A DNA stretch of 64,000 bases from JALYGY01 sp963800975 (GCA_963800975.1 CAWDDB010000006.1:124001-188000), one strand, 5' to 3'; shown: positions 1-9,399, counted from the stretch's first letter. Notes: generated from the letters alone by a model not told the origin. Numbers and translations are program-made.

Positions 1-390
1 CAGGATCGCGCCGCCGGTGCGGGCTTCGATCATGCGCCGCGCGGCGGCGCGGCACGCCCTGAACACGGCCATGAGGTTGACCGCGTGAAGCGCCTCCCAG
101 TCCTCGTCCTCGAGCTCGATCGCGGGTCCTCGGGCCTGAATGCCGGCCGCGTTGACGAGGAAATCTAACCGGCCGTGCCGCGCGGTCGCGGCTTCGACCG
201 CGGCCTCGGCGCCTCTGGCGTCGGCCAGATCGGCGAGGTGTGCCTCGGCCTCAAGCCCCCTCGCCGCCTCCTCGACCTCCTCCTGTCGGTCGGTTAGAAG
301 GACCCTGGCGCCGGCCTCGACTAGGGCCTCCGCGATGGCGAGCCCTATACCGCCAGCCGCCCCCGTCACGACGCCCGCTTTCCCGCTCAT
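1..390 (-). CDS. SDR family NAD(P)-dependent oxidoreductase, C-terminus cut off by window edge
   Basis: Only the first 130 codons are inside the window. Starting at the ATG at 390, the protein opens with the Rossmann cofactor motif TGAAGGIG and carries NAAG near residue 82, both hallmarks of classical short-chain dehydrogenases. The catalytic Tyr-x-x-x-Lys would lie beyond base 1 and cannot be checked. The gene starts 21 bases after the acyl-CoA dehydrogenase stop on the same strand, so it is the last visible member of a catabolic run and probably oxidises a hydroxyacyl or alcohol intermediate. The substrate cannot be read from the sequence. Confidence 0.85.
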   Translation of the reverse strand, partial: MSGKAGVVTGAAGGIGLAIAEALVEAGARVLLTDRQEEVEEAARGLEAEAHLADLADARGAEAAVEAATARHGRLDFLVNAAGIQARGPAIELEDEDWEALHAVNLMAVFRACRAAARRMIEARTGGAIL

Positions 391-411
391 GTCGAGTCTC
401 ACCTGTCGCAC

Positions 412-1545
412 CTAGTCGAGCAGATACCTGGCGATGACCTCGCGCTGTATCTGGTTGGTTCCCTCGTAGATCTGGGTTAGCTTCGCGTCCCTCACGTAAC
501 GCTCCAACGGCAGATCCCTGCCGTAGCCGCTCGCCCCGTGTATCTGCAGCGCGTCCACGGTGACCTTCATCGCAGCGTCGGACGCGCGCAGCTTGGCCAT
601 CGCCGACTCCCTGGTGTTCCGGATACCGTCGTCCTTGAGCCCCGCAGCCCGTTGGACGAGGAGCCGGGCCGCCTCTATGTCCGTAGCCATGTCGACCAGC
701 ATCCACCTGATGCCCTGGAACGAAGAGATGGTCTGCCCGAACTGCTCCCTGCGGTTAGCGAAGTCCACGGCGGCCTCGTACGCGGCGCGGGCGATGCCGA
801 CCGAAAGGGCGGAGATCCCGATACGCCCGCTGTCGAGGGCCTGCAGCGCCATCTTGTACCCGGCGCCTGGCTTGCCCACCACCGCGCTCTCGGGGACGCG
901 GCACCCGTCCAGGCGCAGCTCCCCTACAGCCGTGCCGCGCTGGCCCATCACGTCGTAGGGCACGTCGTTGCTCTCGAAGCCCCCCCGCTCGACTAGAAAG
1001 GCGGTTATCCCCCTCGTGCCGGCATCGGGTTCCGTCTTTGCCAGCACTATCGCCCAGTCGGCGGCCTGCGCGCCGGTGATCCAGGCCTTCTTGCCGCCGA
1101 TAACGTAGGAGCCGTCTTCCCGCTCCGCCGCGGTCTCGATGGCAGCTGCGTCCGACCCGGCCCCCGCCTCCGTCAGCGCGAACGCCCCGACGGTCTCCCC
1201 GGCCAGTAGCGGTTCTATTAGCGACTTCTGCTCCTCGGTGCCGTGCTCGTCCAGGATGAGCGCCACCAGGTCGGCGCTGCACACGATATCGGCGACCGTG
1301 GCAGAGGCCGCGGCAACCTCCTCGATCCAAGCGGCCCACTCCAGCGTGGACCTCCCCGCGCCCTGGGGGCGGGAGAGGCCCAGCAATCCCTCCTCCCCGA
1401 GCCGCCGGTAGACGTCGTGGGGGAACGCGTTAGCCCGGTCTATCCTGGCGGCGTGGGGGGCCACCTCTTCGGCGGCAAACCGGCGCGCGCGCTCCAAGAC
1501 CTCGGCGTGCCCGGTCTCTCGCTTCTCATTGCTCCGTAGCGTCAT
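412..1545 (-). CDS. Acyl-CoA dehydrogenase
   Basis: This 377-residue protein has the usual acyl-CoA dehydrogenase length and architecture: an N-terminal helical domain, a middle beta domain with the FAD/substrate segment FALTEAGAGSDA near residue 125, and a C-terminal helical domain ending in IYEGTNQIQR. The Glu in that last motif (about residue 361) is at the position of the catalytic base of short-chain acyl-CoA dehydrogenases. It should introduce the alpha-beta double bond of an acyl-CoA, with electrons going to ETF. It sits between an IclR regulator (31-base gap) and an SDR in a strand-consistent run that also holds a CoA-transferase and two hydratases, which together can carry out CoA-thioester beta-oxidation. 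Chain-length specificity is not determined. Confidence 0.93.
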   Translation of the reverse strand: MTLRSNEKRETGHAEVLERARRFAAEEVAPHAARIDRANAFPHDVYRRLGEEGLLGLSRPQGAGRSTLEWAAWIEEVAAASATVADIVCSADLVALILDEHGTEEQKSLIEPLLAGETVGAFALTEAGAGSDAAAIETAAEREDGSYVIGGKKAWITGAQAADWAIVLAKTEPDAGTRGITAFLVERGGFESNDVPYDVMGQRGTAVGELRLDGCRVPESAVVGKPGAGYKMALQALDSGRIGISALSVGIARAAYEAAVDFANRREQFGQTISSFQGIRWMLVDMATDIEAARLLVQRAAGLKDDGIRNTRESAMAKLRASDAAMKVTVDALQIHGASGYGRDLPLERYVRDAKLTQIYEGTNQIQREVIARYLLD

Positions 1546-1576
1546 CGTCCCGCAACGCTCCTCTCTCGAACCTGCC

Positions 1577-2344
1577 TCAAGGCAACTGCACCTCTATCTC
1601 TCTCGCGGCGTTTTGCAGCAACGGGACGAACCCCTCGAGCTCCTCCATCGAGTACCTGAACGTCAGGGTCGCGATGCTGAGCGCCGCCGCCGGCCGGCCC
1701 CGGCGATCCATAAGCGGTACGCCGACGGCCCTTACCCCGGCCTCGTGTTCCTCGTCGTTCGTCGCGTATCCCCGCTCCCTGACGCGGGAGAGCTCTTCGC
1801 GCAGCTCGCCCACGTCCGCGCAGGTGCGCGGCGTCAGCCTCTCCAGGCGCAGACGCGAGAGGATCCCCTCCCGCTCGTCTTCGGGCAGACAAGCAACGAG
1901 CGACTTGCCCAGGGCCGTGTAATGCGGGGCGCCGCGGGATCCTGGTGAACCCCAGATCTGGGCCAGGTGCTTACCTTCTGCGCGCTCGACGTAGAGGACC
2001 TCATCCCCCGAAAGCACCGCGAGCAGGGTTGTCTCCCCCGTGGTGGCGGTAACCGCGCGCATGGTCGGCAGGGCTACCTCAGAGAGCCGCCTCGCCGAAG
2101 CCACCTTCTGGCCCAGCTCGAAGGCGCGCAAGCCGAGGGAGTATCTGCGCCGCTCCGGGTCGAAGCCCACGAAACCGAGCGGTATCATCCCCGTCAGCAA
2201 CCGGTGGGCCGTGCTGACCGGTATCCCCGCGTCCCTGGCGAGCTGGCTTACGCCGGCTCCGTCCGGGTGGTCCCCGAGCGTGATCAGGAGCCGCAGCCCC
2301 TTGGCAAGCATGCCGTCGACGGAGGAACCCCTCCCGTCCGTCAC
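1577..2344 (-). CDS. IclR family transcriptional regulator
   Basis: An N-terminal winged helix-turn-helix (GVSQLARDAGIPVSTAHRLL) is followed by the IclR effector domain, recognisable from YSLGLRAFELG, GKSLVACLP and the C-terminal VGVPLMDRRGRPAAALSI. I chose the GTG at 2344 rather than the upstream ATG at 2395 because GAGGGAGG precedes it by seven bases and it lies 13 bases after the aldehyde dehydrogenase stop; the longer form would overlap that gene. The protein is then 255 residues, normal for the family. IclR proteins bind small organic acids and usually control adjacent catabolic genes, so it is the likely regulator of this cluster. The shared motif upstream of dctP and of the DHDPS-like gene is a candidate binding site (inference). 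Confidence 0.92.
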   Translation of the reverse strand: MTDGRGSSVDGMLAKGLRLLITLGDHPDGAGVSQLARDAGIPVSTAHRLLTGMIPLGFVGFDPERRRYSLGLRAFELGQKVASARRLSEVALPTMRAVTATTGETTLLAVLSGDEVLYVERAEGKHLAQIWGSPGSRGAPHYTALGKSLVACLPEDEREGILSRLRLERLTPRTCADVGELREELSRVRERGYATNDEEHEAGVRAVGVPLMDRRGRPAAALSIATLTFRYSMEELEGFVPLLQNAAREIEVQLP

Positions 2345-2357
2345 CGACGCCCCTCCC

Positions 2358-3857
2358 TCAACGATCCCGCCCGAAAATGGGCTCGCGCTTGCCAAGGTGG
2401 TACAGGACGGATTTGATCTCCGTGAACTCCTCCAGCCCCGCGTTGCCCATCTCGCGGCCGAACCCGCTGAGCTTGTAGCCGCCGGCCGGGAGCTGGGGGC
2501 CGCCGTCGATGGTGGTGTTGACCCAGATCCTCCCGGCCCGCAGCTCCCGAGCGACGGTCATCGCCGTGTCCAGATCCCTGGTCCACAGGGAGTTCGCCAG
2601 CCCGTACTCGGTGTCGTTCGCCAGCTCGACGGCCTCCTCGGTCGAAGCGAACCTGGTGATGCCGAGCACGGGGCCGAAGATCTCCTCCCGGAAAAGCTCC
2701 ATCTCACGGCCGACGCCGTCGAAGACGGTGGGCTCGACGAAGCAGCCCCCGTCGAGGCCAGGGCCGGAGAGCCGCTCCCCTCCGGTCAGCAAACGCGCGC
2801 CCTCCTCCTTTCCCCGGCCGACGTACCCGAGGACCTTCCGCAGGTGGTCGTCGTGGATTATGGCCCCGACGTCCGTCTCCTCATCCTTTGGGTCGCCGAC
2901 CCTGAGCGCGCGGGATCTCTCCACCATCCTCTCCACGAACCCGTCGGCCACGGAATCCTGGACTAGCAATCGGGTGCCGGAGACGCAGCACTCGCCCGCG
3001 TTGAAGTAGATGCCGAACAATACCCCGTCGATGGCGTCGTCCAGGTCCGCGTCCGCGAAGACTATGTTTGCCGCTTTGCCGCCCAGCTCCAGGGAGAGCT
3101 TCTTGACGTTGCTCGCCGCTCCCCGCATGACCCGGCGGCCAGTATCGGTCGAGCCGGTAAAGTGAACCATGTCGACGTCGGTGCTCTCGGCGAGCACCCT
3201 TCCCGTCTCGCCGCCCTCGCCGGTGACGACGTTGACGACCCCATCGGGGATACCCGCCTCCCCTGCGAGGCGCCCGATCTCGAGCGCCGTGCCCGAGGTG
3301 AACTCGGAGGGCTTGACCACCACTGTGCAGCCGGCGGCGAGGGCGAAGGGCAGCTTCTGGGTCAGGATCAGGGTCGGAAAGTTCCACGGAATGATTAGCC
3401 CCGCGACCCCGACCGGCTCGCGCAAGACCGTCGCGCTGTAGCTGGGACCGAGGTTGTTGTACGCCTCGCCGTGCACCTGGGAGGCCAGGCCGGCGGCGTA
3501 CTCGAAGATCCCGACCGACCCGGCCATCTCCTCCCTGGCGAACCGTATGGCCTTGCCGACCTCCTCGACCTCGATGCGGACGAGCCTATCCGCCTCCTCT
3601 TCTATTCTGCGGGCCAGACTGTAGATCAGGAGCCCCCGCTCGTCTCCGGCCATGCGGGGCCAGGGTCCACGGTCGAAGGCGGCGCGGGCTGCGTCTATGG
3701 CGCGTCTGGTGTCCTCGTGGTTGCCCGCCGCGTACTCGGCTACGAGGGCGCCCGTTGCCGGGTTTGCCCTGGTGATGACCTCACCCGAGGAAGGGCCGAC
3801 CCACTCGCCACCGATCAGGTGCCCGTAGCGCCGTAACCCCGTCTGCTGCACTACCAT
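2358..3857 (-). CDS. NAD(P)-dependent aldehyde dehydrogenase
   Basis: A full-length 499-residue ALDH superfamily protein. Visible landmarks are PWNFP (residues 157-161, oxyanion Asn159), FTGSTDTG in the cofactor region, LELGGK with the general base Glu257, and FNAGECCVSGTR with the catalytic Cys at 291. It is closest in style to betaine/phenylacetaldehyde-type enzymes, but the aldehyde is not identifiable. It would oxidise an aldehyde to an acid, which the neighbouring class III CoA-transferase could then activate. The gene is followed closely by the IclR gene and preceded by maoC with a 56-base gap, all on the minus strand. Confidence 0.93.
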   Translation of the reverse strand: MVVQQTGLRRYGHLIGGEWVGPSSGEVITRANPATGALVAEYAAGNHEDTRRAIDAARAAFDRGPWPRMAGDERGLLIYSLARRIEEEADRLVRIEVEEVGKAIRFAREEMAGSVGIFEYAAGLASQVHGEAYNNLGPSYSATVLREPVGVAGLIIPWNFPTLILTQKLPFALAAGCTVVVKPSEFTSGTALEIGRLAGEAGIPDGVVNVVTGEGGETGRVLAESTDVDMVHFTGSTDTGRRVMRGAASNVKKLSLELGGKAANIVFADADLDDAIDGVLFGIYFNAGECCVSGTRLLVQDSVADGFVERMVERSRALRVGDPKDEETDVGAIIHDDHLRKVLGYVGRGKEEGARLLTGGERLSGPGLDGGCFVEPTVFDGVGREMELFREEIFGPVLGITRFASTEEAVELANDTEYGLANSLWTRDLDTAMTVARELRAGRIWVNTTIDGGPQLPAGGYKLSGFGREMGNAGLEEFTEIKSVLYHLGKREPIFGRDR

Positions 3858-3913
3858 GCGCGGCTCCTATGTCTGCGGTTCTTGCGTCTCGTCGAAGTCC
3901 GCCGGGTGGATCC

Positions 3914-4336
3914 CTACGCCAGGAACTTCAGGATGTGCTGGGCAACCGTGCATAGCTCTCCGTGCTGGTTGGTCACCTCGATCTCGGCGCGCGTCTTCAT
4001 GCTCTCCTCGTCGACCTCGGAGATGGTGTAGGTCACGGTGACCGTGTCCCCGATAAAGATGGGCTTCACGAAGCGGATGCGGTCGTAACCCACCGAAACG
4101 GCCGTCGCCCCGGCCTTCTCGATCATGAGCGTGGACGTCGTGGACGCGTAGCCCACGGAGAGCACCCCATGGGCGATGCGCTCCTTGTAGGGCGTCGCCG
4201 CCATGACCTCCTTGTTGACGTGGTTGGGGCTGAAGTCGCCCGTGATGCCGGCGAACAGGTACACGTCCGACTCACCCACCGTCTTGGCGAACGAGACCGA
4301 GTCGCCGATCTCGAGCGGTATGGTCACGTTTTCCAT
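3914..4336 (-). CDS. MaoC-like (R)-specific enoyl-CoA hydratase
   Basis: A 140-residue single hotdog-fold protein. The hydratase-2 signature is present as GDFSPNHVN with the catalytic Asp34 and His39, followed by RIAHGVLSVG. I chose the ATG at 4336, which begins one base after the CoA-transferase stop and has GAGGGGAA upstream; a GTG at 4354 would add six residues and overlap that gene. Enzymes of this type hydrate trans-2-enoyl-CoA to (R)-3-hydroxyacyl-CoA. The tight coupling to the CoA-transferase and the nearby enoyl-CoA hydratase points to CoA-ester catabolism of the substrate imported by the TRAP system. Confidence 0.9.
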   Translation of the reverse strand: MENVTIPLEIGDSVSFAKTVGESDVYLFAGITGDFSPNHVNKEVMAATPYKERIAHGVLSVGYASTTSTLMIEKAGATAVSVGYDRIRFVKPIFIGDTVTVTYTISEVDEESMKTRAEIEVTNQHGELCTVAQHILKFLA

Positions 4337-4337
4337 C

Positions 4338-5519
4338 TCATTTCCCCTCTCCACGCACGACCCCTTCCGCCTCTAGCTCGTCTATCTCCCGCTGGTCGTA
4401 GCCCAGCTCGGCCAGCACCTCCCCGGTGTGCTCGCCCAGCCCCGGGGGCACGCTGCGCAGGGGCGGCGCCTCCCCGTCGTAGCGCACCGGGTGGGCGAGC
4501 ACCCGCACCGTGCCCGCCTCGGGATGCTCGAAGGTGGTTATGGCTCCGTTGTGGGCGACCTGCGGATCCTCCTCGACGTCCTCGTAGGAGTTGACCGGGG
4601 CGTACCAGACCCCGACCTCGTCGAACACGCCGTACCAGTGCTCGCAGCTCGCCTTCCTGATGTGGCCTGCCGCGTGGGCGTTGACCTCGTCCCTGCGGCG
4701 GAACTGGTCCTCCTCGGTCCAGTCGCGGAACGAGTCGTCCCCGAACGCCTCGGCCATCTTCTCCGGCGGCGTCAGCGACACGCAGATAAAGCCGTCTGCT
4801 GTCTCGAAGATCCCGTAGGGTGCCTGGTGGAAGCGCGAGGAGATACCCGTCTCGCTCCGGTCGTAGAGCTGCCCGTTGAGGTGGTAGATGAACGGCTCGA
4901 TCTGCAGGTCCAGCGCCGAGTTGAGCAGGTTGCTGTCCACCCTCTTGCCCTTGCCCGTGTCCCGGCGCTCGTAGAGCGCGGCCAGGACGCCGAGGGCGCC
5001 GAGCACGGCCGCGTGCTGGTCGACGACGGCGGAACCGACCAGGGTAGGGGGATCCTCCTTGCGCCCGTTTATCGTCGCGAGGCCGCTCATCGCCTGGATC
5101 AGGAGGTCCTGGCCGGCCCTCGACCGGTACGGTCCGTCCCTCCCGTATCCCGAGAGCGAACAGTACACGAGGTCCGGCTTCTCCTCGGAGACCTCCTCGT
5201 AACCGAACCCAAGCCTCTCCATGGCGCCTGGCCTGTAGTTCTCGACGATCACGTCGGACTCCCGGATCAGACGCCACACTAGCTCCTTGCCCCTCTCGGA
5301 GCGTAGATCCACGGCCAGGCTGCGCTGGTTGCGTCCGCTCAGCAGGAAGAAGACGCTCACCCCATTCAGGTAGGCCTCCGCCCCGGACCAGTGCCGCTCC
5401 CAGGCCCCCCCGGTGGGTTCGATCTTGACGACGTCGGCACCCAGGTCGGCCAGGATCTGCACGGCCGAGGGACCCTGCAAGAAGTGCGTGAAGCTCAGTA
5501 CCTTTACCCCGTTCAACAT
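4338..5519 (-). CDS. CaiB/BaiF (class III) CoA-transferase
   Basis: The 393-residue length and the opening GVKVLSFTHFLQGP / LADLGADVVKIEP are typical of family III CoA-transferases. The catalytic Asp is visible at residue 138 in GQDLLIQAMSG. These enzymes move CoA between carboxylic acids through an aspartyl-CoA anhydride, activating a free acid without ATP. In this run the enzyme probably activates the imported carboxylate or the acid made by the aldehyde dehydrogenase. It is directly coupled to maoC (one-base gap) and follows the enoyl-CoA hydratase by 60 bases. The natural acid is unknown; carnitine, formyl, succinyl and aromatic acid branches cannot be separated by eye. Confidence 0.92.
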   Translation of the reverse strand: MLNGVKVLSFTHFLQGPSAVQILADLGADVVKIEPTGGAWERHWSGAEAYLNGVSVFFLLSGRNQRSLAVDLRSERGKELVWRLIRESDVIVENYRPGAMERLGFGYEEVSEEKPDLVYCSLSGYGRDGPYRSRAGQDLLIQAMSGLATINGRKEDPPTLVGSAVVDQHAAVLGALGVLAALYERRDTGKGKRVDSNLLNSALDLQIEPFIYHLNGQLYDRSETGISSRFHQAPYGIFETADGFICVSLTPPEKMAEAFGDDSFRDWTEEDQFRRRDEVNAHAAGHIRKASCEHWYGVFDEVGVWYAPVNSYEDVEEDPQVAHNGAITTFEHPEAGTVRVLAHPVRYDGEAPPLRSVPPGLGEHTGEVLAELGYDQREIDELEAEGVVRGEGK

Positions 5520-5579
5520 TCCTTTTCCTGCCCTTTCCGTGAATAGCCGACAGGACGCGGCGAACTCGAACCCTCGTCC

Positions 5580-6383
5580 TTACCCCGCACCACGCTCCGG
5601 AACCCCCTCAAAACGCGGTTCTCGTTTCTCGAAGAAAGCCGCTATCCCTTCGGCGCAGTCCTCCGACTTGAAGACGCGGTCGCTAAGCTCGAGCGTCAGC
5701 CCGACGGCCTGCTCGCGGCCGAGGCCCGCGGATCCCCTCACGCCGCGTTTGACCGCAGCCACGGCCTCTGCGGGTTGACGGGCTATGCTCCGCGCGATGT
5801 CGAGGGCGCGCGCGAGCGCCCCCCCGTCGGGGACGACCTCGTTTACGAGGCCGATGCGCTCCGCCTCGCCGGCGTCGATCGGGGCGCCGAGGTACATGAG
5901 CTCCATCGCCCGCGCCGGGCCGACCAGCTCGGGCAGGCGGAACAGGCCCCCGCTCCCCGGCACGACGCCGAGCCGCACCTCGGGCAACGCTATCCTTGCG
6001 CCATCGCCGATCACCCGAAGGTCGCAGGCCATAGAGATCTCGCATCCTCCGCCGTAGGCGAGGCCCTCGATCGCCGCGACGGTCGGCTTGGAGAGCGACT
6101 CGAGCTTCCCGAACGCCTCGTTCTCCCGCGCCAGCTTCTTCTCCACGACCCGGTCGCGGACGGCCGCGAACTCTTTGACGTCGGAGCCGGCGCAGAACGC
6201 CTTCTCGCCGGCGCCCGTGACGACCACCGCGCGCACGGAGGCGTCAGCTTCTAGCTCGTCCAGCGCCCCGATCAGCCCTTCCGTCATCTCCAGCGTGACC
6301 AGGTTGAGCGGCGGGTTGTTCAGGGTCAACGTCGCAACGCCGCCGGACCGTTGCACGAGGATTGGTCTACCTTCTGCGGGCAC
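5580..6383 (-). CDS. Enoyl-CoA hydratase/isomerase (crotonase) family
   Basis: A 267-residue crotonase. Oxyanion-hole segments AFCAGSDVKEF and YGGGCEIS are present, and the two catalytic glutamates of true hydratases are both seen, Glu115 in GGGCE and Glu135 in ALPE, with the 20-residue spacing of rat mitochondrial hydratase. It therefore most likely hydrates 2-enoyl-CoA rather than acting as a dechlorinase or decarboxylase. The GTG start at 6383 lies three bases after the stop of the TRAP large permease, so transport and catabolism are translationally linked. Confidence 0.9.
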   Translation of the reverse strand: MPAEGRPILVQRSGGVATLTLNNPPLNLVTLEMTEGLIGALDELEADASVRAVVVTGAGEKAFCAGSDVKEFAAVRDRVVEKKLARENEAFGKLESLSKPTVAAIEGLAYGGGCEISMACDLRVIGDGARIALPEVRLGVVPGSGGLFRLPELVGPARAMELMYLGAPIDAGEAERIGLVNEVVPDGGALARALDIARSIARQPAEAVAAVKRGVRGSAGLGREQAVGLTLELSDRVFKSEDCAEGIAAFFEKREPRFEGVPERGAG

Positions 6384-6386
6384 GGC

Positions 6387-7676
6387 CTAGTACACCCCCA
6401 TGAGCCCCGGCAGCCACAGTACGATGCCGGGGAATAGCACGAGCAACGAGATGACCACGAAGAACACCACGTAGATGGGGAGCGATTTGACCAGGCCTCG
6501 GGAGAAGGGGACCTCCGCGAAGGTCGTGGCGAGGAGTAGCGAAAGCCCGTAGGGGGGTGTGATCAAACCGAACGCCAGCGTGACGATGGCCACTACGCCC
6601 ATGTGGACCGGGTCGATGCCCCCCAGCTCCACGAGCCCCGCTATGACCGGTATGGAGATGACGATCGTGGGTATGGCGTCGAGGAAGTCGCCTGCGACGA
6701 CGAGCGCGACGACGATGAGGAACATGATCAGGGTCGCGTTCGTCCCCGCGATGCTTTCGACCAGGCCGGCGACGGCCGTCGGGGCCTGCAGATACGCGAT
6801 CACGTAGGCGAGCGCGGAAGCCCCCGCCACGGCCATCAGCGGCAGCGAATAGAGCACCCCTGCGTGCATGAAGTCCCTCGGGAGCTTTCGCAGGTGCCCG
6901 CGCACCAGGAGCGGTAAGACGACGACGATCGTGTAGACGACAGCGACCATGCCAGCCTCGGTCGGGGTGAACAACCCGCCCAGGATGCCCCCGACGATCA
7001 TGAAGGGTATGAGAAGCGGCAACACGCTACCCCCGGCCGTGCGCGCCACCTCCCCGAACGACGCCCGCTCCCTGACGCTCTCGGAGAACCCGAAGAAGTA
7101 GCTGTATATCATCAACCCGATACCCACCATCACCCCCGGCACGAAACCACCAACGAAGAGCGCGGCGATGGAGACGCCCCCGACCGCGCCGTAGACGATG
7201 GCCATGATGCTCGGCGGGATCATGTTCGCTATCGTCGACGCCGCCGCCACGAGCGCCGCGGAGTTCGCGGGGTTGTATCCCTCCCTTTTCATCGCCGGTA
7301 GCATCACCCGTCCTATGGCAGCGACGTCAGCCGAGGAGGAACCGGAGATCCCCGCGAAGAACATGCTGACCACGGTGACCACCTGCGCCAGACCCCCGCG
7401 TATGTGGCCGACCAGGGCCTGGGCGAAGCTGACCAGCCGCTCGGTTACGTTCGAGGAGGCCATGAGCTCGCCGACCAGGATGAAGAAAGGCACCGCCAGC
7501 AGCGGAACCGCGTTGATGCCGTTGAACATCTCGGCGACTACCGTGATCGGGCTGATGTCGGTAAAGAGTATGCCGACTATGACGCAGGCCATGACGGCGA
7601 AGGGCACGGGCACCCCGATGACGCCGAACAGGACGAACAGGAATGCCATCAGGCCTACGACCATCCCATCGCTCAC
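6387..7676 (-). CDS. dctM: TRAP transporter large permease (DctM-like)
   Basis: A very hydrophobic protein of about 429 residues with roughly a dozen membrane segments and the DctM-type features PLLAVPFFILVGELM and FAGISGSSSADVAAIG. It is the ion-coupled channel subunit of a tripartite periplasmic-type importer. I chose the GTG at 7676, whose first two bases overlap the TGA of dctQ (GTGA) and which has GAAGGGGGT upstream; the longer reading from 7748 would run deep into dctQ. Together with dctQ and dctP it forms a complete TRAP system, usually for C4-dicarboxylates, keto acids, uronates or other organic anions. Confidence 0.92.
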   Translation of the reverse strand: MSDGMVVGLMAFLFVLFGVIGVPVPFAVMACVIVGILFTDISPITVVAEMFNGINAVPLLAVPFFILVGELMASSNVTERLVSFAQALVGHIRGGLAQVVTVVSMFFAGISGSSSADVAAIGRVMLPAMKREGYNPANSAALVAAASTIANMIPPSIMAIVYGAVGGVSIAALFVGGFVPGVMVGIGLMIYSYFFGFSESVRERASFGEVARTAGGSVLPLLIPFMIVGGILGGLFTPTEAGMVAVVYTIVVVLPLLVRGHLRKLPRDFMHAGVLYSLPLMAVAGASALAYVIAYLQAPTAVAGLVESIAGTNATLIMFLIVVALVVAGDFLDAIPTIVISIPVIAGLVELGGIDPVHMGVVAIVTLAFGLITPPYGLSLLLATTFAEVPFSRGLVKSLPIYVVFFVVISLLVLFPGIVLWLPGLMGVY

Positions 7677-8254
7677 TCCCCGGCACCCCCTTCCTCTGCG
7701 TACCTCTCGAACAGGTCGTCTTCCTCGCTCTCGAAGCCGCCTCGCCAACCGTTGACGAGCCTCTCGACCGTGAACAGCGCTATCAGGACGCCGGAGACGG
7801 GGATCGCGGCGGTAGTGACGGCCAGCGGAGTACCCGATGGCTGTGAGTAGATGCCGAGCCCCAGCAGAACGAAGGCGAAACCGTATACGGCCAGGAAGAG
7901 GGCCACGGCAAGCAGGATCAGGTGACTCGTCGTCTCGAGAATCAACCTTCTCCTGCCGGTTAGCGACCTCGCTATCCTGGCCAGGAGAAAATGCTCATTG
8001 CGGCGTACGGCGACCGCCCCGCCGATGAAGACGCCCCAGACGAAGGCGCCAAGGGTGGCCTCCTGCAACCAGAGTATGGGGGTCCCGGTGAACCTTGTCG
8101 TTACGTCGAGCAGCACGGTGACGGTGAACGTGGCGAGCAACAGCCCGCTGAGCCACATGAGAACCCGCTCGACTACGTCCAGAGCCCCCCATTTCAGGTG
8201 GCGCTCCTTCTGCATAACAACCGAATCGTTTGGATCGCTCAAGCCCTCGCTCAC
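7673..8254 (-). CDS. dctQ: TRAP transporter small permease (DctQ-like)
   Basis: This 193-residue protein has four predicted membrane helices, with the DctQ-type segment around VTTRFTGTPILWLQEA and the following FVWGVFIGGAVAVRRNEH. It is the small membrane subunit that pairs with DctM. GGAGG precedes the GTG start at 8254 by nine bases. The stop overlaps the dctM start. Upstream dctP ends 46 bases away, giving the order P-Q-M. Confidence 0.88.
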   Translation of the reverse strand: MSEGLSDPNDSVVMQKERHLKWGALDVVERVLMWLSGLLLATFTVTVLLDVTTRFTGTPILWLQEATLGAFVWGVFIGGAVAVRRNEHFLLARIARSLTGRRRLILETTSHLILLAVALFLAVYGFAFVLLGLGIYSQPSGTPLAVTTAAIPVSGVLIALFTVERLVNGWRGGFESEEDDLFERYAEEGGAGE

Positions 8255-8300
8255 CGCTCTGAACCTCCGCTGTCGTAGGAGTGTCGGCCTGCTCGTGAGG

Positions 8301-9377
8301 TCATCGCAGCTCGCGCACTCGCTCCAGGATCCGCACCGAGTCCTCGCCTAGCTCCTCGGCGATCCGCTCCTGGAGCGGAAGCGCGATCTCCGCGAAGCTC
8401 TCCCTGTCCACGTCCTCGACGAACCGCGCGCCCTCTGCCTCGTAGTCGGCCCTGTGCTCCCTCTCCCACTCGAAACCCCGCTCCGAGGCCGTCGTCTTCA
8501 CCGCGTCGGCCGCCGTCTGGACCCACCCCTTCTCCACTTCGGACATGCCGTTCCAGGCCCTGTCGGTGACCCAGATGATCTGGGTGTTCCCCTCATGCTC
8601 TGTCATGGACATGATGGGGGCGACGTCGTAGTGGCCGGCCGCGCCGTAGTACATGAGCGCGTTCTCTGCCATGTTGATGACGCCGGTCTGCAACGAGGTG
8701 TAGATCTCGCTGAACTGCATGTGCACGGTCTGGGCGCCGTACGCCGCGAACGTTATGTCCTCCGTCCTCGTCGCCTGTACCCTCACCTTCTGGCCCCTGA
8801 GGTCATCTACGCTCCTGACCTCCGTCTCCCTCGAGTACATGTTCCGCAAGGGCGACGCGTATAGCGTGAGCGCGTGGCCGCCGTCGACCGTCGAGCGCGT
8901 CATGTCCCCGACGATGCCGTTGATCTGCTCGTCGGATACGACCCTCAAGGCATGCTCCTGGGAATCGAACAGGTGGTGGAGCGAGAACACCCCTGCCTGG
9001 GGAGCCAGCAGCGAGGCGTTGGCGGTGGAGGAGTTTATGAAGTCTATGTCCTGCGTGAGTACTTTCTGTAGCAGCCCCGGTTCGCCGCCTAGCTGCCCGG
9101 CCGGGAATATCTGCAGAGCTATCGCCCCACCACTCTCCTCCTCAAGCGTCTCCTTGAAGATCCTCGCGGCGATGCCGTGAGAGGTCTCCTCAGCCTGCTC
9201 GTAGGCGTAGGTGAACGTGCGCGTCTCGCCTCCGCCGCCGCTGGCGCCGCTGCTGGCGCCGCCGGCGTTGCAGCCAGAGGTGCCAAGCAACGCCGCGCCA
9301 GCGAGCCCCGTGCCGCCGAGCCTCAGAAAATGGCTGCGGGTTATCTCCCTTCCGGGGTCCTTGCTGTGTTTCCCCAC
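8301..9377 (-). CDS. dctP: TRAP transporter substrate-binding protein (DctP-like), probable lipoprotein
   Basis: A DctP-type extracytoplasmic binding protein of about 358 residues, with family features such as IFPAGQLGGE near the front and GQKVRVQATRTEDITFAA in the middle. The N-terminus has two arginines before a hydrophobic stretch ending LLGTSGC, a Sec or Tat lipoprotein signal with the lipid-bearing Cys. I chose the GTG at 9377 because GGAGG lies seven bases upstream; a TTG at 9419 gives a longer form with no good ribosome site. It captures the substrate outside the membrane for DctQM. GH88 upstream suggests a uronate or unsaturated sugar acid, while the CoA enzymes downstream suggest a carboxylate; the sequence does not decide between them. 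Confidence 0.92.
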   Translation of the reverse strand: MGKHSKDPGREITRSHFLRLGGTGLAGAALLGTSGCNAGGASSGASGGGGETRTFTYAYEQAEETSHGIAARIFKETLEEESGGAIALQIFPAGQLGGEPGLLQKVLTQDIDFINSSTANASLLAPQAGVFSLHHLFDSQEHALRVVSDEQINGIVGDMTRSTVDGGHALTLYASPLRNMYSRETEVRSVDDLRGQKVRVQATRTEDITFAAYGAQTVHMQFSEIYTSLQTGVINMAENALMYYGAAGHYDVAPIMSMTEHEGNTQIIWVTDRAWNGMSEVEKGWVQTAADAVKTTASERGFEWEREHRADYEAEGARFVEDVDRESFAEIALPLQERIAEELGEDSVRILERVRELR

Positions 9378-9399
9378 CGTAGAGCCTCCATGCGTCGGA